Shown in pieces: positions 23,160 to 35,172 of a stretch of 64,000 nucleotides of DNA. The position numbers were made by a program, and so were the translations under genes. The stretch is from Cordia subcordata. Its lineage: Eukaryota; Streptophyta; Magnoliopsida; Boraginales; Cordiaceae. Position 1 is the first letter of the stretch. Each line of letters begins with the position of its first letter. Under the pieces are notes generated by a model. That model did no database searches, was not told where the DNA came from, and worked only from the letters and a program-made list of their open reading frames with translations. Where the stretch lies: the NCBI GenBank assembly GCA_028554755.1, contig JAPTOF010000010.1:10700001-10764000 (forward strand), in the 5' to 3' direction.

Positions 23160-26100
23160 ATGCTAACAGGACGAGAAAGCCTCGTCAGATTAATCGGAAA
23201 ACGACGCCGTTTCCTCCCCAACCGCCACTCGATCCTCTCCTCCCCAATCTCTCCCGTAATCGTCTAATCCCTTCTACACACCCGAGCTCTCACACACATA
23301 CACATATATATGTGTGTGAATTTATTAAAATGGATAATTAATTATATCTGCAGTTATAGAGTTTTTATTTGTTTTTGTTTATTAAATTAAAAAAATTGTA
23401 TTGCTAGGGTTGTTTGAACTTGTGCAATAAGGATGAGGAGACAGAGAAGGAAGAAAAGGAGAATGGTCTGGAAACTGCCAAGGGAAGCGGTGGGCCGGGG
23501 CCTGAGCCGGGTCCCGAATGGGTGAACTGCCCAGTTTGCGCAGTCAAGGTTCGCGGCGAAAACAATGCCATCAATTCTCATTTGGGTTAGTACAAACATA
23601 TACGCATACTATTGATATATATGTGTGTGTTGTATGATTTTGATTTATTGCTTTCGTAAAGTATTTTCTATTGCGTAATTGCTTTGGAACTTCTGAGCTG
23701 AAGTGTTGCAATTAGTTGCCTTTCTTCTTTTTTTATTGCTGGAAAAATTTTAGGGCGAAATCATTTAACAAATGTGATTTAGTTGATAGATAAGTAAGTT
23801 GGATAAACCTCATTCATTTGTAAAATGTTAATCTCATACATGTTGATTTGACTTCTAGCTAAGATGTTTTAAGCGTTTATGTTACTATAATGGATTACAG
23901 AGGCCCTCGGCAATATGATGTGAATGTGGATGGTAAATGTTGTAGCATTAATGTGAATCGCCCGAGTGAGGATTGAAATGCTAGGGGTCTTGTAGTTGGA
24001 TGGTTTCTTGGCATCAACAAAATGTGAGGCTGTCTTTTTTTTTTTGTTTTTTGTTTTTCATTCTCAACTGTCAAGGGGAGAGTAGGATGATCAGAATAGC
24101 TAACTTCCACATTCTTCTTCTGGTATTTGGTTGTCTCTGCTTGTTTCGTGAAAACGCTGAGGGAAGAAGAGTTTGAGGTGACTATGATTCCCTTTATAAA
24201 CTTTGTTCTTTTTCTTTCTCTTCTTTATGCATTATTGATTATTCAGTATAAAATTATTTTTCTAAAAATGGTTGAAGACAATGAACAGCAATGGCATATT
24301 GCATGTCTAGGATTACATCTGCCTTTTGCTACTGCTTTTTACTCAAAAAATTTCAACCGATGTTAATCACATGGATTAATAAGCATTTTTGGTCTTGTCC
24401 TGCCTGTTACCCAAGTATGCATCAAGGATGAGAACAGACCGTTAATGAGATCCCAATAGTTCTATCATCAAATTGAAAATTACTATGTTGTTCTCATGGA
24501 GTTTACTGAGCTTATTCCTTCTCATTTGCACTTGGTTAAGATTGATGTTAATGGTTTCATCTAGTTGTTTTCAGATGCCTGCCTTTCTAGAGGAACTAAA
24601 CGTAAATTGAGTCAACGAACCCTTTTTCAACTGAACTTCTGCTCAAGATCGAAAGTAAAAATCCATTCTCTTGACTTGGATCAGACAATGGATACTGATG
24701 TTTCCGAGAGCATAACTGTATCAAATGAGTTAGATGATTTTGAAGAATGTGATGGTAAGGAATGCTACTCGCCCTTGGATTCAGTTGCTCTGCAATCTGA
24801 TAGCATAATAGCTTCTGCTGGAGGCTCTAACAATGATGACAAAATCAACAACAATATCGGTTTGTGTTCATTGCTTGTTCAAAATGGGTTGCTTAAATGT
24901 GACATGGCTGAATCGGTTGATGTTCATGGTATTGTATTTGACACGCCCCTCTTAACTTTCATTGTTGGTCGGAGGTTTGGTGACGAAGTTGACTTAAATC
25001 CGGGAGCAAAAATTTTCCTCTTGAGAGACCCTGAGAATGTGAAGGATCAGAATGCTGTCAAGGTTATTTTCAATTTACATTTTATACTATGATGGTTCTG
25101 GTTGTTTAGTCTACTCACTTCTAAACTGTTACATGGCCCTTTGAGCCAGGTTCTTTCTGCAGATTTTGGATGTGATAAGGTCCTTGGTTTTCTTCCCCGG
25201 GAGTTGGCTCAGTACTTGTCTCCCTTGATGGACAAGTTTCATATAAGTTTTGAGGTAGTTTCACCACCATTTTCTTTCTTCTTTTTTATTTTTCTTTTTC
25301 TTTTTGATCTATTTAGAAAAGATGTCTGAAACCTAAGCACACAGATGACATACATATGTCATATCTAATTTAGTTATCTTAGTTTAGACAGTCATTCTGT
25401 GCTTCTTTGGTTTCTCTTAGAGGCTAAGTTGAAGGGAAAAATCTGGACAAATTGAGGCTGATCTGACATTGCATATCCAATGTATTTGAAAAGGTATTAA
25501 AGCAATGGAACGATCGCTTCAGCTGTATGCTTCATATAATAGTTTGATAGGTTTAGAATGATGAGCTACTAACATAAAAATGCTAGGAAATAATAGAAGT
25601 AAACAGAACTCTTGGCTTATTGACCTTTAGTTGTGTTCGTCTGACCCCTTAAGTCAGTCAAATGTAGTTATTCATGGTATCATTCTATCCCAGCAATAGG
25701 GACCCCTTTGTTTCTTTGAGCTACTTGGTGTTTAATATGAGATATCATATTCAATTGGTGAAATGCCTTTCTCAGTCTTTGGATCTGCAAATCCCCATTG
25801 CCCCAAAAACAAAATGAAAAAGAGAAATAAAGGGGATGATTTTTTCTTGCAACAACTAAAGCGTCAGAAAGGAATAAAGGACCACAGGGTGGGTCAGGGA
25901 GGAAATCAGAAACAGAGGTTTATACATTATTATAGCAGAGGAGTTTCTTGTTGTTTATATGTACTTACTTTTCAGGGACATTTTGCAGGGTCACATTACT
26001 GTTGTCCCAAATAATTCTCGGGATGTGGTCCCAATTGAAATCAGATGTCAGAACAAGGTATCACTATCTGACAACAAATGTGAAGATTTTGAAGTTCTCA

Positions 26101-29100
26101 AATCATTGTGGAGACAGGTTTCGCGAATTGTTGAATCTACAAAGACTCACCCTTTTGGCACAACAAAGTATCAGAAGAATCTTGTCCTCTTAATACAAGA
26201 GGTCTTAACCAGTTACTCTCACCTTCTAACAGATGATGAGAAGACTTTTCTGGGTACTTATTGAAGTAATTAGTCCATCAGAGTTTGAATCATTGAACTC
26301 TTACAACGTGATAATGTTGTGTGCCTTCCTTCTCAACAGAAACTTACTTAGCACTTTCACATGATAGCCAGAGGCTTTTTGCTCGACTGTATACACGAAA
26401 AGGTAATCATACTTACCTTCAACTTTACCTCATATTCTTTTATGTGAATTATGGTTATATATTAAAAGACCTTTTTGTTTGACTTGTTACATGTCAATTC
26501 ATTTCTAAAATGAAGATAAAGAATTGGTGTACAAGGGTATTATTACCACTTTTTAAGCTTCTTGTTTAATCTTTTTCGTCTTTTAAATTCATACCATCGC
26601 GGTTGGAGCACATTTTACCATTAGACATCCCTTTCTGATATCCTGTGTATTAGTTGAAAGTTGCACATAAAGTCCTGACCACTGAAGAAATGCATTGCCC
26701 TTCTGGTCGTAACTACTTGTTTTACTTTTTGTGATAGATAGGGTAATCGGACAGGATCCATTTGGCAATGTTCTGTGTTTCCATCAGTAGTTTATTTTTT
26801 AAATGAAACAAATCATTCTCGTGTGGAGCATGGCTGCAAAGTACTGGTAACTACTTGTTTTACTTTTTGTGATAGATAGGGTAATCGGACAGAATCCATT
26901 TGGCAATGTTCTGTGTTTCCATCAGTAGTTTAGTTTTTAAATGAAACAAATCATTCTCGTGTGGAGAATGGCTGCAAAGTACTCAAAAGGTCACATAATA
27001 ATGTTATAATTTCATTTATTTCCCAGATTGGGGAGTTTTCTTTATTTAATAGTTTCCAGGAGTAAGGTGTTGGTTTCTTGCAGGGCCTTGGTTCCGGTTA
27101 TCTGCTATTTCATATTCTGAGATATCTGACTGTGAAGAAGCAATTAAGGGGCTTTCTGGTATACCACTGCCATGACTTTTCTTGAAGATCATGCTGTTTT
27201 CAATTTCATGACTTGAAACTTACCATACTTAAATTTAACGGTCTTGCCATAGAACAGAGGCAGGCTATATATCTTCCTTTGTATCATCAGATGAACTACA
27301 AAATGGTTTCTTAAAGGAGATATTGTATTTGCTAAATGTTGATGAGCTACGGGAAATTATGTACATGCTTAAAAAGGTTAGTGTTAGCTTCCCATTTGAG
27401 GTAGTTTAATAATTTCATCTGTGGGCTTGGCATGCATATGATACATATGGTCAGACTGTAAAGCTAAATGTATTTAGGTGAAGTCAGGTTTTAAAGCATG
27501 TTCAAGTGCACAAAACAACCCCTGTACTTCAATCTTCATGAAACTGTCTGTGATGATGAGTCCATACTGTACAATTTTGTCATGGGAAAGACAATCTAGT
27601 CGACATTGTTTTAATGTTGGTCGAAAATATTATCTACTTCTAGTGTAGCAGTTTTCTTCTTAAATTGCAAATATTTATATGCTTGTCTGCTTAACTGTTG
27701 AAGAATAGTAGGCGTGGTTCACCCAATGGCTTTGTGTAACCAATACTAAACTTCAATCTTGAACTTGGATGCGCTTCAGTGTCCTTTATACTTGTGAGAG
27801 GATGGAAACTGGTTTTCATGCCAGGCTTCTCAAATAAACCAGCTATTGCGGCTTGATGAAATTTAGACAAGTCATCTTATCCATCTTCCCTTGCCAGATA
27901 GTCCTTGTGATCCAGTTAAATACTTTAATGAGTTTGAAAGAAAATATCCAAGCTTCGCCATATTTTTCAGCATTTTCATTCATAAAATTCTAATTCATTT
28001 GTGAAGCTTAAAATGTTATTTGCATCCAAGCTATTTCCTATACAGAACTCATAACTCAATGGAGTATTATGGATGGTTCCTTCTAAATTTGATTGAGCCA
28101 TAGTTTGTGCTCCTAAACTGAACCATTGGCTTCTGATGACTACACAGCAAAAGACCTACTGTGTGGACAGATACGGGCCATACATATCTAACCTTAAGGC
28201 TGCAACCTGCCTAATCTATGTCATAAATTGATGCAGAATATTGTCAATTTGGAGAAGGACCAGTTTTCACGCGTTTGTGAACTGCAACGTATAGTGAATG
28301 GTTAAGCACACTGCAAAAGCTGATGAGTACATTTGCCTGAGCTAGTAATAATATGGAAAACTAACAATTATATCATGAGTGGCTTTTGCATGTATTTTCC
28401 TGACCTTCTAGACTGTTTAAACTTGAAGTGGCTGTTTGATTTTAGACTTCATTTATTTCTCTGATAAATATCTACCCCCTCATTTTTCTCTTTCCTTTTG
28501 TTGGAATTTCAGAGATTTGTTCTACCAAATAGAATGAATCTTCATGTTACAAAGAAAGAAGGTTTAGTTGTCTCGCTTCTTTCTTCATGTGAAGATGGTT
28601 TGTGGTAGGTAGCATCTTTTGAAAATTTTCGTGTTCATATTCTTGATTCTTTCATACTATTGACCATCAAACTATTGGTCATGCAGTCCTGACCTTGCAA
28701 ATTTGGTTTTAACAAAAACTGGTGGTTGCATCTGTATATCTGCATCAGCTGAATCTCTAATTTGGCGTGCTGAGGTAGTTGATACCTTGATAATGATTTA
28801 GTTCTTGCCATAAAGTCGGCACATCAATGCAGCTGGTTTTGCCTATTCTACTGTCTTTTCCTGCTTGTTGCAGAGGCTTTTCTTCTTAAATGGAGAGCAA
28901 GATCTTTCAGCATTTTTGCTCGTAGATTTGGGCATTGTTAAATATCCTTCATACAAATGTGTTTTCCCAAATCAGATCTTCCCAAATAGAGAAGAGATGC
29001 TTTCTTATGAAGAGGTATGCTTTATTCAAATTTTTTGCAAATTTTTCCGAAAGATCTTTGTGTTTACTAAGTCTACTGTCTCAGGCTATTGAGGTTGCTC

Positions 29101-32100
29101 AAGTCATGGACGAATCTCTTGATAAAACTAATAGTGAGTTGGTGTTAAGCTGCATTGAGATTTCCAACTCCCGCATATCCAGTTCCACGAGAACTGCTGA
29201 ATCATCGTCTTCCGGTGCAACGCACACATTTTTGTCATGCTTTACAGCTTCTTGGGTCTACTCAAAGGTGGTCCTGTTAGGTGTCTCCTTCCTTGAGCGT
29301 GAGAAGAGGTATGCAATTTTTACTTCTGGTTATTGTCTTCAGTTCTTTGTCAGTCTTTATTCCTCCTAAATTCAAAACTGAGTTCACCGGAATTCTGATT
29401 GTTTCTGATAATTTAATATATTATCTTGCAGGGATAGTACTTTGGTTATAACCAAACCAAATCGAACCGAACTACAGCTAACTGAATTTCTGAATTTTGT
29501 GAAAATAACTAACTAAGCCTCATTGAACTATTTTGATAACTGAAGTTTGTTAATTGGAAATTTTCGGTTTAATTTTGGTTGGTCTCCAAGTAATCGAACT
29601 GCAAAACAAGAAACAGAAGCACATGACAAGTTGGAAAACTTAATTTCTTAAACATCAAATGCATAATTGAATTCCTGAAAGAATTTGGATAGCCAAATTT
29701 ACTGAAACAAATATTAGAATGTGCAATAAAAAATAGTATAAGGTTAATGAAAAATTTTGGTTATTAACCAGAATCTACAAATATTATTTGTAACCAGAAC
29801 CGAAAACCGAATAAGCTGGGTCACAGTAAATCAGAACCTAAAAATGTTTTTGCTTTGCTTCGGTTTTGGTTTCTGTTATTGGTTAGTAACAGAAATTTTC
29901 TCAGACCCTATTGTCTTGTTGATAACCAGACTGGAACATTATTGACTTTTGATTTAAAAAATTACTCCCAGCATTTTTCCAGTATGTAACATTAGTTACA
30001 ATAAACACAGGTTGACAGTTGACACCGAGCCTCACAACTTCAGCGAATCTTATGTATCAATTTTTCACATGCAAATCAGCATTCTGCTCACCTACTTGTC
30101 CGGAAGTGAGGCACAAATTGCCCTTTTAGGGAAACGAAAACGTAAAAGACAGCTTGATCATTAATATGATACCTAAAGAATGGTGATAATCTTTAATTAT
30201 TCATGCTAAAAGCCTAGTGAACATTGCAACTGCATCTGCTTTAGCATCCTGAAGAGACTAGTTCATTGCTTCAGGTACAGTGATGCAGTCACATTACTAA
30301 AGAGTCTATTATCCAATTTCCCATCTGATGGACGAAGAGGATACTGGACTTTGAGGTTTTCAATCGATTTGGAACATGTGGGTTGTCTCAATGAGAGCCT
30401 TCAAGTTGCTGAAGATGGATTATTAGATCCCTGGGTTCGTGCTGGTTCAAGGGTGGCCTTACAAAGGCGGGTTCTGCGGTTGGGTAAACCACCAAGGCGA
30501 TGGAAAATACCTAGTTATTCCAAGTTTGTCAAGAGGAAAATTACAGAGGTAACTGCTTTTGTTTCTACAGAGTTCAATATATGTGTTAACTGCCTTCCCA
30601 ACTGGATCTGTTAATCTCTCTTTGTTGACTTATTTGGTCATATATAATGTTCATTGTTTTCTTGCTTATTATTGGTTTGCAATTAAAGTGTAACCTCTTC
30701 TTTCTTGGCTTAATGGTAATATAGATTCATGTTCAAGGAAGGCCATTAAATTGTAAGAAAGGAATGAAGAGCATATTTTATGGTGAAGATGGAGAACAGT
30801 GTGGAGTGGAACAGCTTGCGCTGCAGTATTATGCTGGAGAGGGAGGTGGATGGAAAGGTGTTCACACGGAGAGTGGCATTTGGTTGACTATCTTTGGGCT
30901 CTTAATGTGGGATATTCTGTTTGCTGATGTACCACATGTTTTCCACACCAAATTTCAGGTACCTTTTTAATAATCAAATCAACGTAAACATTCTTCTCGG
31001 GTCTTTCAACCAGGTTGATAAGTAGCCTTCTTTGCTAAATGATTCTTTCTTTCATGGATCCTTCAAGTAAATCATGACAACGCCATGAGGATTCTTAGAT
31101 GCTTATCTCTTGTTTTGGTGGATGCGTATTAAGTTCCAATTCTATCTGTAATATTATTTCTGTCTCCAGTGTTGTCGGAAGACGAAAAGGAGACATAATG
31201 TGCAGTTTGATTTTATATCAGTACTCTCTTTGTATTAAGTTGTCTTGTTTGATGTATGATTCCTATAAAATATGGAAAATGTCGAAATGATGTGCAAAGA
31301 GCAAATGAAAAATTGTCCCATAAATACCCAAAAGACTCCACCAAATACTCTTGGTTTTAGAATGGAACCTCATGTTCCTAACATGGTATCAGAGCTAAGT
31401 CTTGGTCTAGTCTTGTCCATCCACGTCTGGCCCACGTCTTCCTGGTAGACTCTATTCCTCTAAGTCAGCTCTTATGTGTAGCTTTTTTTGCTAATTTGTT
31501 CCTTTATGTTAGCTCTCGTGCAAAAAGTTGTTTCATCAGTCCGAGTCACATGGTGGGGAGTTTTGGAGAATAGACTTGTTCGATATTGATAAATCATGAG
31601 TTTCTACGAATAACACTAAATATTTTACTGCACGATAACCCCGCATGTTGTTTTCACCTTAGTCTAATATTGCAGAAGCATGTGCTATTGTAATTTCATG
31701 ACGAGTAATAACTTTCTGAAAGGACTATGAACTATGTTCCCAAATCTTACACAGCTTTCACTTGGGTTTCATGGCAAGGGTGGGTGAGAATAGGAGCTCT
31801 TGAGTGTAGAAAGATGGGTTTACAAATCTGGGAAGCAGAGAGGGAAATTTTGGCAAGAAAGAATAGACGTAGTGAACAAGTCCTCTACTCAGGGAAGATA
31901 GAAGACAAAGAGCCTGAAATCTGACATGTAGGGTTATTGGCATGTCACTAGGAAAGAAATGCATCACATACTTCGTAATTAATATTAGATTCTCTGTTTA
32001 CTTATTTCTGTAAATGATGCATCAGCAGTAATGCTGGGCAAGTAAACTTTATGATAGGATAGTTTGGTGCCACGTACTTCAGATGAATTAGTCGTCTAAT

Positions 32101-33416
32101 GAACTGCGATGAAGAAACAAAAGTGACGTTGCTTATTTCAGATTTGGCGAAGTTTTTCTTAAGTATAACCTTTACTTTGTAGAATTAAATTTTGCACATG
32201 TTATGCTTTTGTTCGTGTATTTTTGATTTGTCACTGTTATCATGTGAAAGGACCTATTGAAACAGTTCTCTGTGATAAATTTACATGCAACATGATAATT
32301 GGATTTTGTACTGTTTGACATTAAGTTCTTTGACGATCAAACTATTCATGACAGCACAATCTTTTATTTGTCATTTTGTATAGGATGTGAACTTTGATGG
32401 TAATGACTCCAATCTGTGGCATCTTTGTATGTGAAAAGGAATACTAAAAATCTCTATGTATTTGACATAACCGTGTATCTGAATTAGCATGCAATATGAT
32501 TATTATTTTTCATGTAGGGTGTAAGTCAATTTCCCTAATAGTTCAACCTAAGTTAGGAACTGTCCGGCTTCATATTAATTGTGCCTCCTTATATCTTGGA
32601 TATGTTTATCACTTGTAGATATCTGGATGAGAGCAGACAGAATGCTTAAAGCTTTATAAAATTCCAGCTTAAATGGTTGGCAGATAGAGGTTATGAAATT
32701 TTGAGATAAATTGGTTTGTTTAATCTGGATTAAGAATAACTTAACCCTTGTTTTTCTGGATGAGAGCAGACAGAATGCTTAAAGCTTTATAAAATTCCAG
32801 CTAAATGGTTGGCAGATAGAGGTTATGAAATTTCAGTTAAATTTGTGTGTTTAATCTGGATTGAGAATAGCTTACCCCTTGTTTTTCCTTTTCCCTTTAT
32901 TGAATTTCTATCTGTTGCTAGAAAACCCTTCAAGTGATTACACTTTAAAACATGAAACATTCACATTTGCAGACAGCACCGTTAGATCTGGAGACAGATT
33001 GCTTTTATGAAGCGAGGAAGAGTCTCATAGAACCGCTGTTAGAGAGGATTAAGGACGGCATGGCAGAAGAGATACTTGTTACAGCATGGGAAGCACATGC
33101 TGGAACAGCTTGTCGGGGTGTAAGCTGGGACAAGCATTCCTCGTCTGAGCTTCGGGCAGCTGTTACCTGCATTAGCGGTCCTTGCCTAGCATCAATCTGC
33201 CGCCATTTAGCTCAAGACTATAGAAGCTGGTCTTCTGGAATGCCTGATTTATTGCTATGGCGTTTTCATGATGATCATAGAGGTGAAGCAAAGCTTGTTG
33301 AAGTAAAAGGCCCTAGAGATAGACTCTCCGAACAGCAGCATGCTTGGCTGCTAGTCTTAATGGAATGTGGATTCAACATTGAGGTTTGCAAAGTAAGTCC
33401 TCTGCTAGCAGAATGA
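23160..33416 (+). CDS. FAN1: FAN1: Fanconi-associated structure-specific DNA repair nuclease (15 exons, complete)
   Basis: Exons as read: 23160-23255, 23408-23585, 24575-25062, 25150-25254, 25989-26253, 26340-26402, 27084-27158, 27258-27376, 28513-28604, 28687-28774, 28874-29014, 29085-29308, 30275-30548, 30725-30958, 32973-33416. All introns are GT-AG, phases agree throughout, and the total is 2886 nt for 961 residues. The start is supported by the N-terminus MLTGRESLVRLIG, as I recall it in plant FAN1. Domains: UBZ4 zinc finger (C73, C76, H90, C94; the D-A-C end is split by intron 2); HIRAN about 213-300; SAP-like helix about 437-495; helical/TPR-like region; VRR-NUC about 850-955. Likely metal and catalytic residues are E785, D906 (GMPDLLLW), E924 and K926 (VEVKG). 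In the family this is a nuclear 5' flap nuclease for interstrand crosslink repair, recruited by ubiquitin. Introns 6 and 14 hold tandem duplications and intron 12 a transposon-like insertion. Exons 3-7 boundaries are inferred from frame and family similarity. Confidence 0.95.
26709..26983. repeat. 138-bp tandem duplication in a FAN1 intron
   Basis: The stretch starting gtaactacttgttttac at 26709 is repeated from 26847 almost base for base. The copies differ by only a few substitutions (e.g. acaggatcc versus acagaatcc, gagcatgg versus gagaatgg). It lies between exons 6 and 7 and does not touch splice sites. Confidence 0.93.
29436..29935. mobile_element. Non-autonomous DNA element with cggttttggtt motifs in FAN1 intron 12
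   Basis: The left end is rich in aaccaaaccaaatcgaaccg and the right in ccgaaaaccg and cttcggttttggtttc, so the two ends are inverted relative to each other. This matches a style I know from non-autonomous hAT-like plant elements. Exact termini and target duplication were not found. Confidence 0.4.
31330..31450 (+). mobile_element. LTR-end plus primer-binding-site remnant in FAN1 intron 14
   Basis: The sequence gttcctaaca is followed directly by tggtatcagagc (31384-31395), the initiator-Met tRNA primer-binding site of many plant LTR elements. No internal domains follow, so this is a fragment. Confidence 0.5.
32623..32886. repeat. 133-bp tandem duplication in FAN1 intron 14
   Basis: The unit beginning ctggatgagagcagacag at 32623 recurs at 32756 with small changes. 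It ends about 85 bases before the last exon (32973). Confidence 0.93.
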
Positions 33417-34263
33417 AAATATGGGTTTTCAAGGATGTCTATTAAAGGATGTGTGAATGCAAATACCGAATTGCAAAATCTGGGAAACGTGGGGCGACTA
33501 TGCGGCATGCCCTATAGAAGAATCTATAGAAGTTTGACACCGGTGGATGAGATAAATGTATATCATTAGATGGGTCACTTTTATGGATTGAACGATGACA
33601 CCCATTGTCGTCGAGAATTATCTTTGATGACTAGCTCTATGTGGGAAATCTTGTTTAGATGTCTCATCCAACTCATTCCGGTTGGACAAGATGCTATCAC
33701 ATCATATAGCGTAAGCCAGCATGTATGGAACATGTAAAAGAGTAGTGGAAGCTGAAGGATCTCCAGTATACATTTGTTTAAATGTCTAATGACCCAAGTG
33801 AGAGCTGCATATTTGTTCATGATTCCAGTCATCCGGCACAGCAGCCAGCAAGCTTTTGTGCTGACTTCGCATTTGAAAAATTGTTATTTCTTTGCTGCTG
33901 TATGAAAGACGAGATTAATTGTAATTACTTCCATTTTTCATTTATTCTATATTTATTTGCATTTGTCGTTATGTATTAGGACATTTCTGACCGTTTTAGA
34001 ATGATATTACGCAGTCTTAACCTTTTCTCTCTTTATTAGCTCAAAATTTTCCCTTTTTTGTTCATTACTTGCTCAAAATTGAACAGAAAAGCACTCTGTC
34101 TATTTAACACTTAAAGCTGAAAACGGTTATACGAGGATAACGGCTGAAAATATTAGAGACTTTTAAAAGTTGCAGAACTTCGCGATAACAAATGATTTTT
34201 GATGATATTATCATGATTGCCAATGATATGAAGATTGTTCGTGAATTATTTCCAACATCTGTA
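33417..34263. other. FAN1 3' flank and intergenic DNA
   Basis: This is probably the FAN1 3' UTR followed by spacer. No separate gene is supported; the two short frames at 33581-33979 look random. Confidence 0.5.
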
Positions 34264-35172
34264 TCTCTACTAATATAAAAGAATCACTTTTTGGAGTACC
34301 ATTCATTCATGGTTCTCCTCCATGAATGAACAGTACCCAAGAATGGTAATATTATAATAAATTTTAAAACGTGTGATTATCAATAAAAATTTATACAATA
34401 TTTGTAATTTTATATTTATCTCATGGCTAAAGTTAAATTTTATATTTACTCTTTTTCTTTTTTTTTCTCTAGCAAAATGATATGTTCTTTCTTTTTTTTT
34501 TTTTTTGGTTAATTATGTCTTTCAACTTTTATTTGGATTTTTAATATTTTGAGTTTTGCGATAAAAAAAAATTGATAGGGTATTAAAAGTCATAACAAAT
34601 CTGGTTAAGAGAATTAGTTTGAGTTTTTGACTTCAAATTTTTATTATTAAAATTAAAGAAACTATTTGATTAGATAATATTACATATACTCTATCTTTTT
34701 TGTCCTTTATTCTCAATCAAAATGACGTGCACTCTTTTTTTCATTTCTCTACTAATCAGACTTTTTCGCTTGATTTTTAATTTTTTTCCATTTTAAATCC
34801 AAATAACTATTCGACCGAATTAAAGATGAGAATTTGGTTGGATTTTTAAGTTCAAATGTTTGAATTTTTAGAGTTAAAATAACTACCAAATTAAACATTT
34901 AAAATCATAAAATTTGAGTATTTTTGGATATTTGGATTTATTTTTTCTAAATTCAAGTTTTGATTTTTTATTATTGTTATTTATTAGATATTATGCTAAT
35001 TTAAATTAGATTAAAAAAATACATAAATTTGTTAAATTATATTATGCTAATTTATACTAAGTCTGAAAATAAATTTTGATTTTCACATAGTGAAAATTGA
35101 TTTGGATGAATTTTTAGATTTAAAATTTTAAAGTTCAAGAGCAAAATTAAACTATCCAATTAGGTAATAAAA

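Noticed and set aside
24127..24366. 79-residue plus-strand frame inside FAN1 intron 2
   Set aside because: It has no similarity to known proteins, and using it would break the zinc-finger splice junction.
28236..28305. A possible extra FAN1 exon (NIVNLEKDQFSRVCELQRIV) between exons 8 and 9
   Set aside because: It ends in a stop and breaks the continuous match MLKK to RFVLPNRM. Skipping it keeps frame and family similarity.
31727..31967. Overlapping frames on both strands in FAN1 intron 14
   Set aside because: They have no recognisable domain and lie within a spliced-out region next to an LTR remnant.
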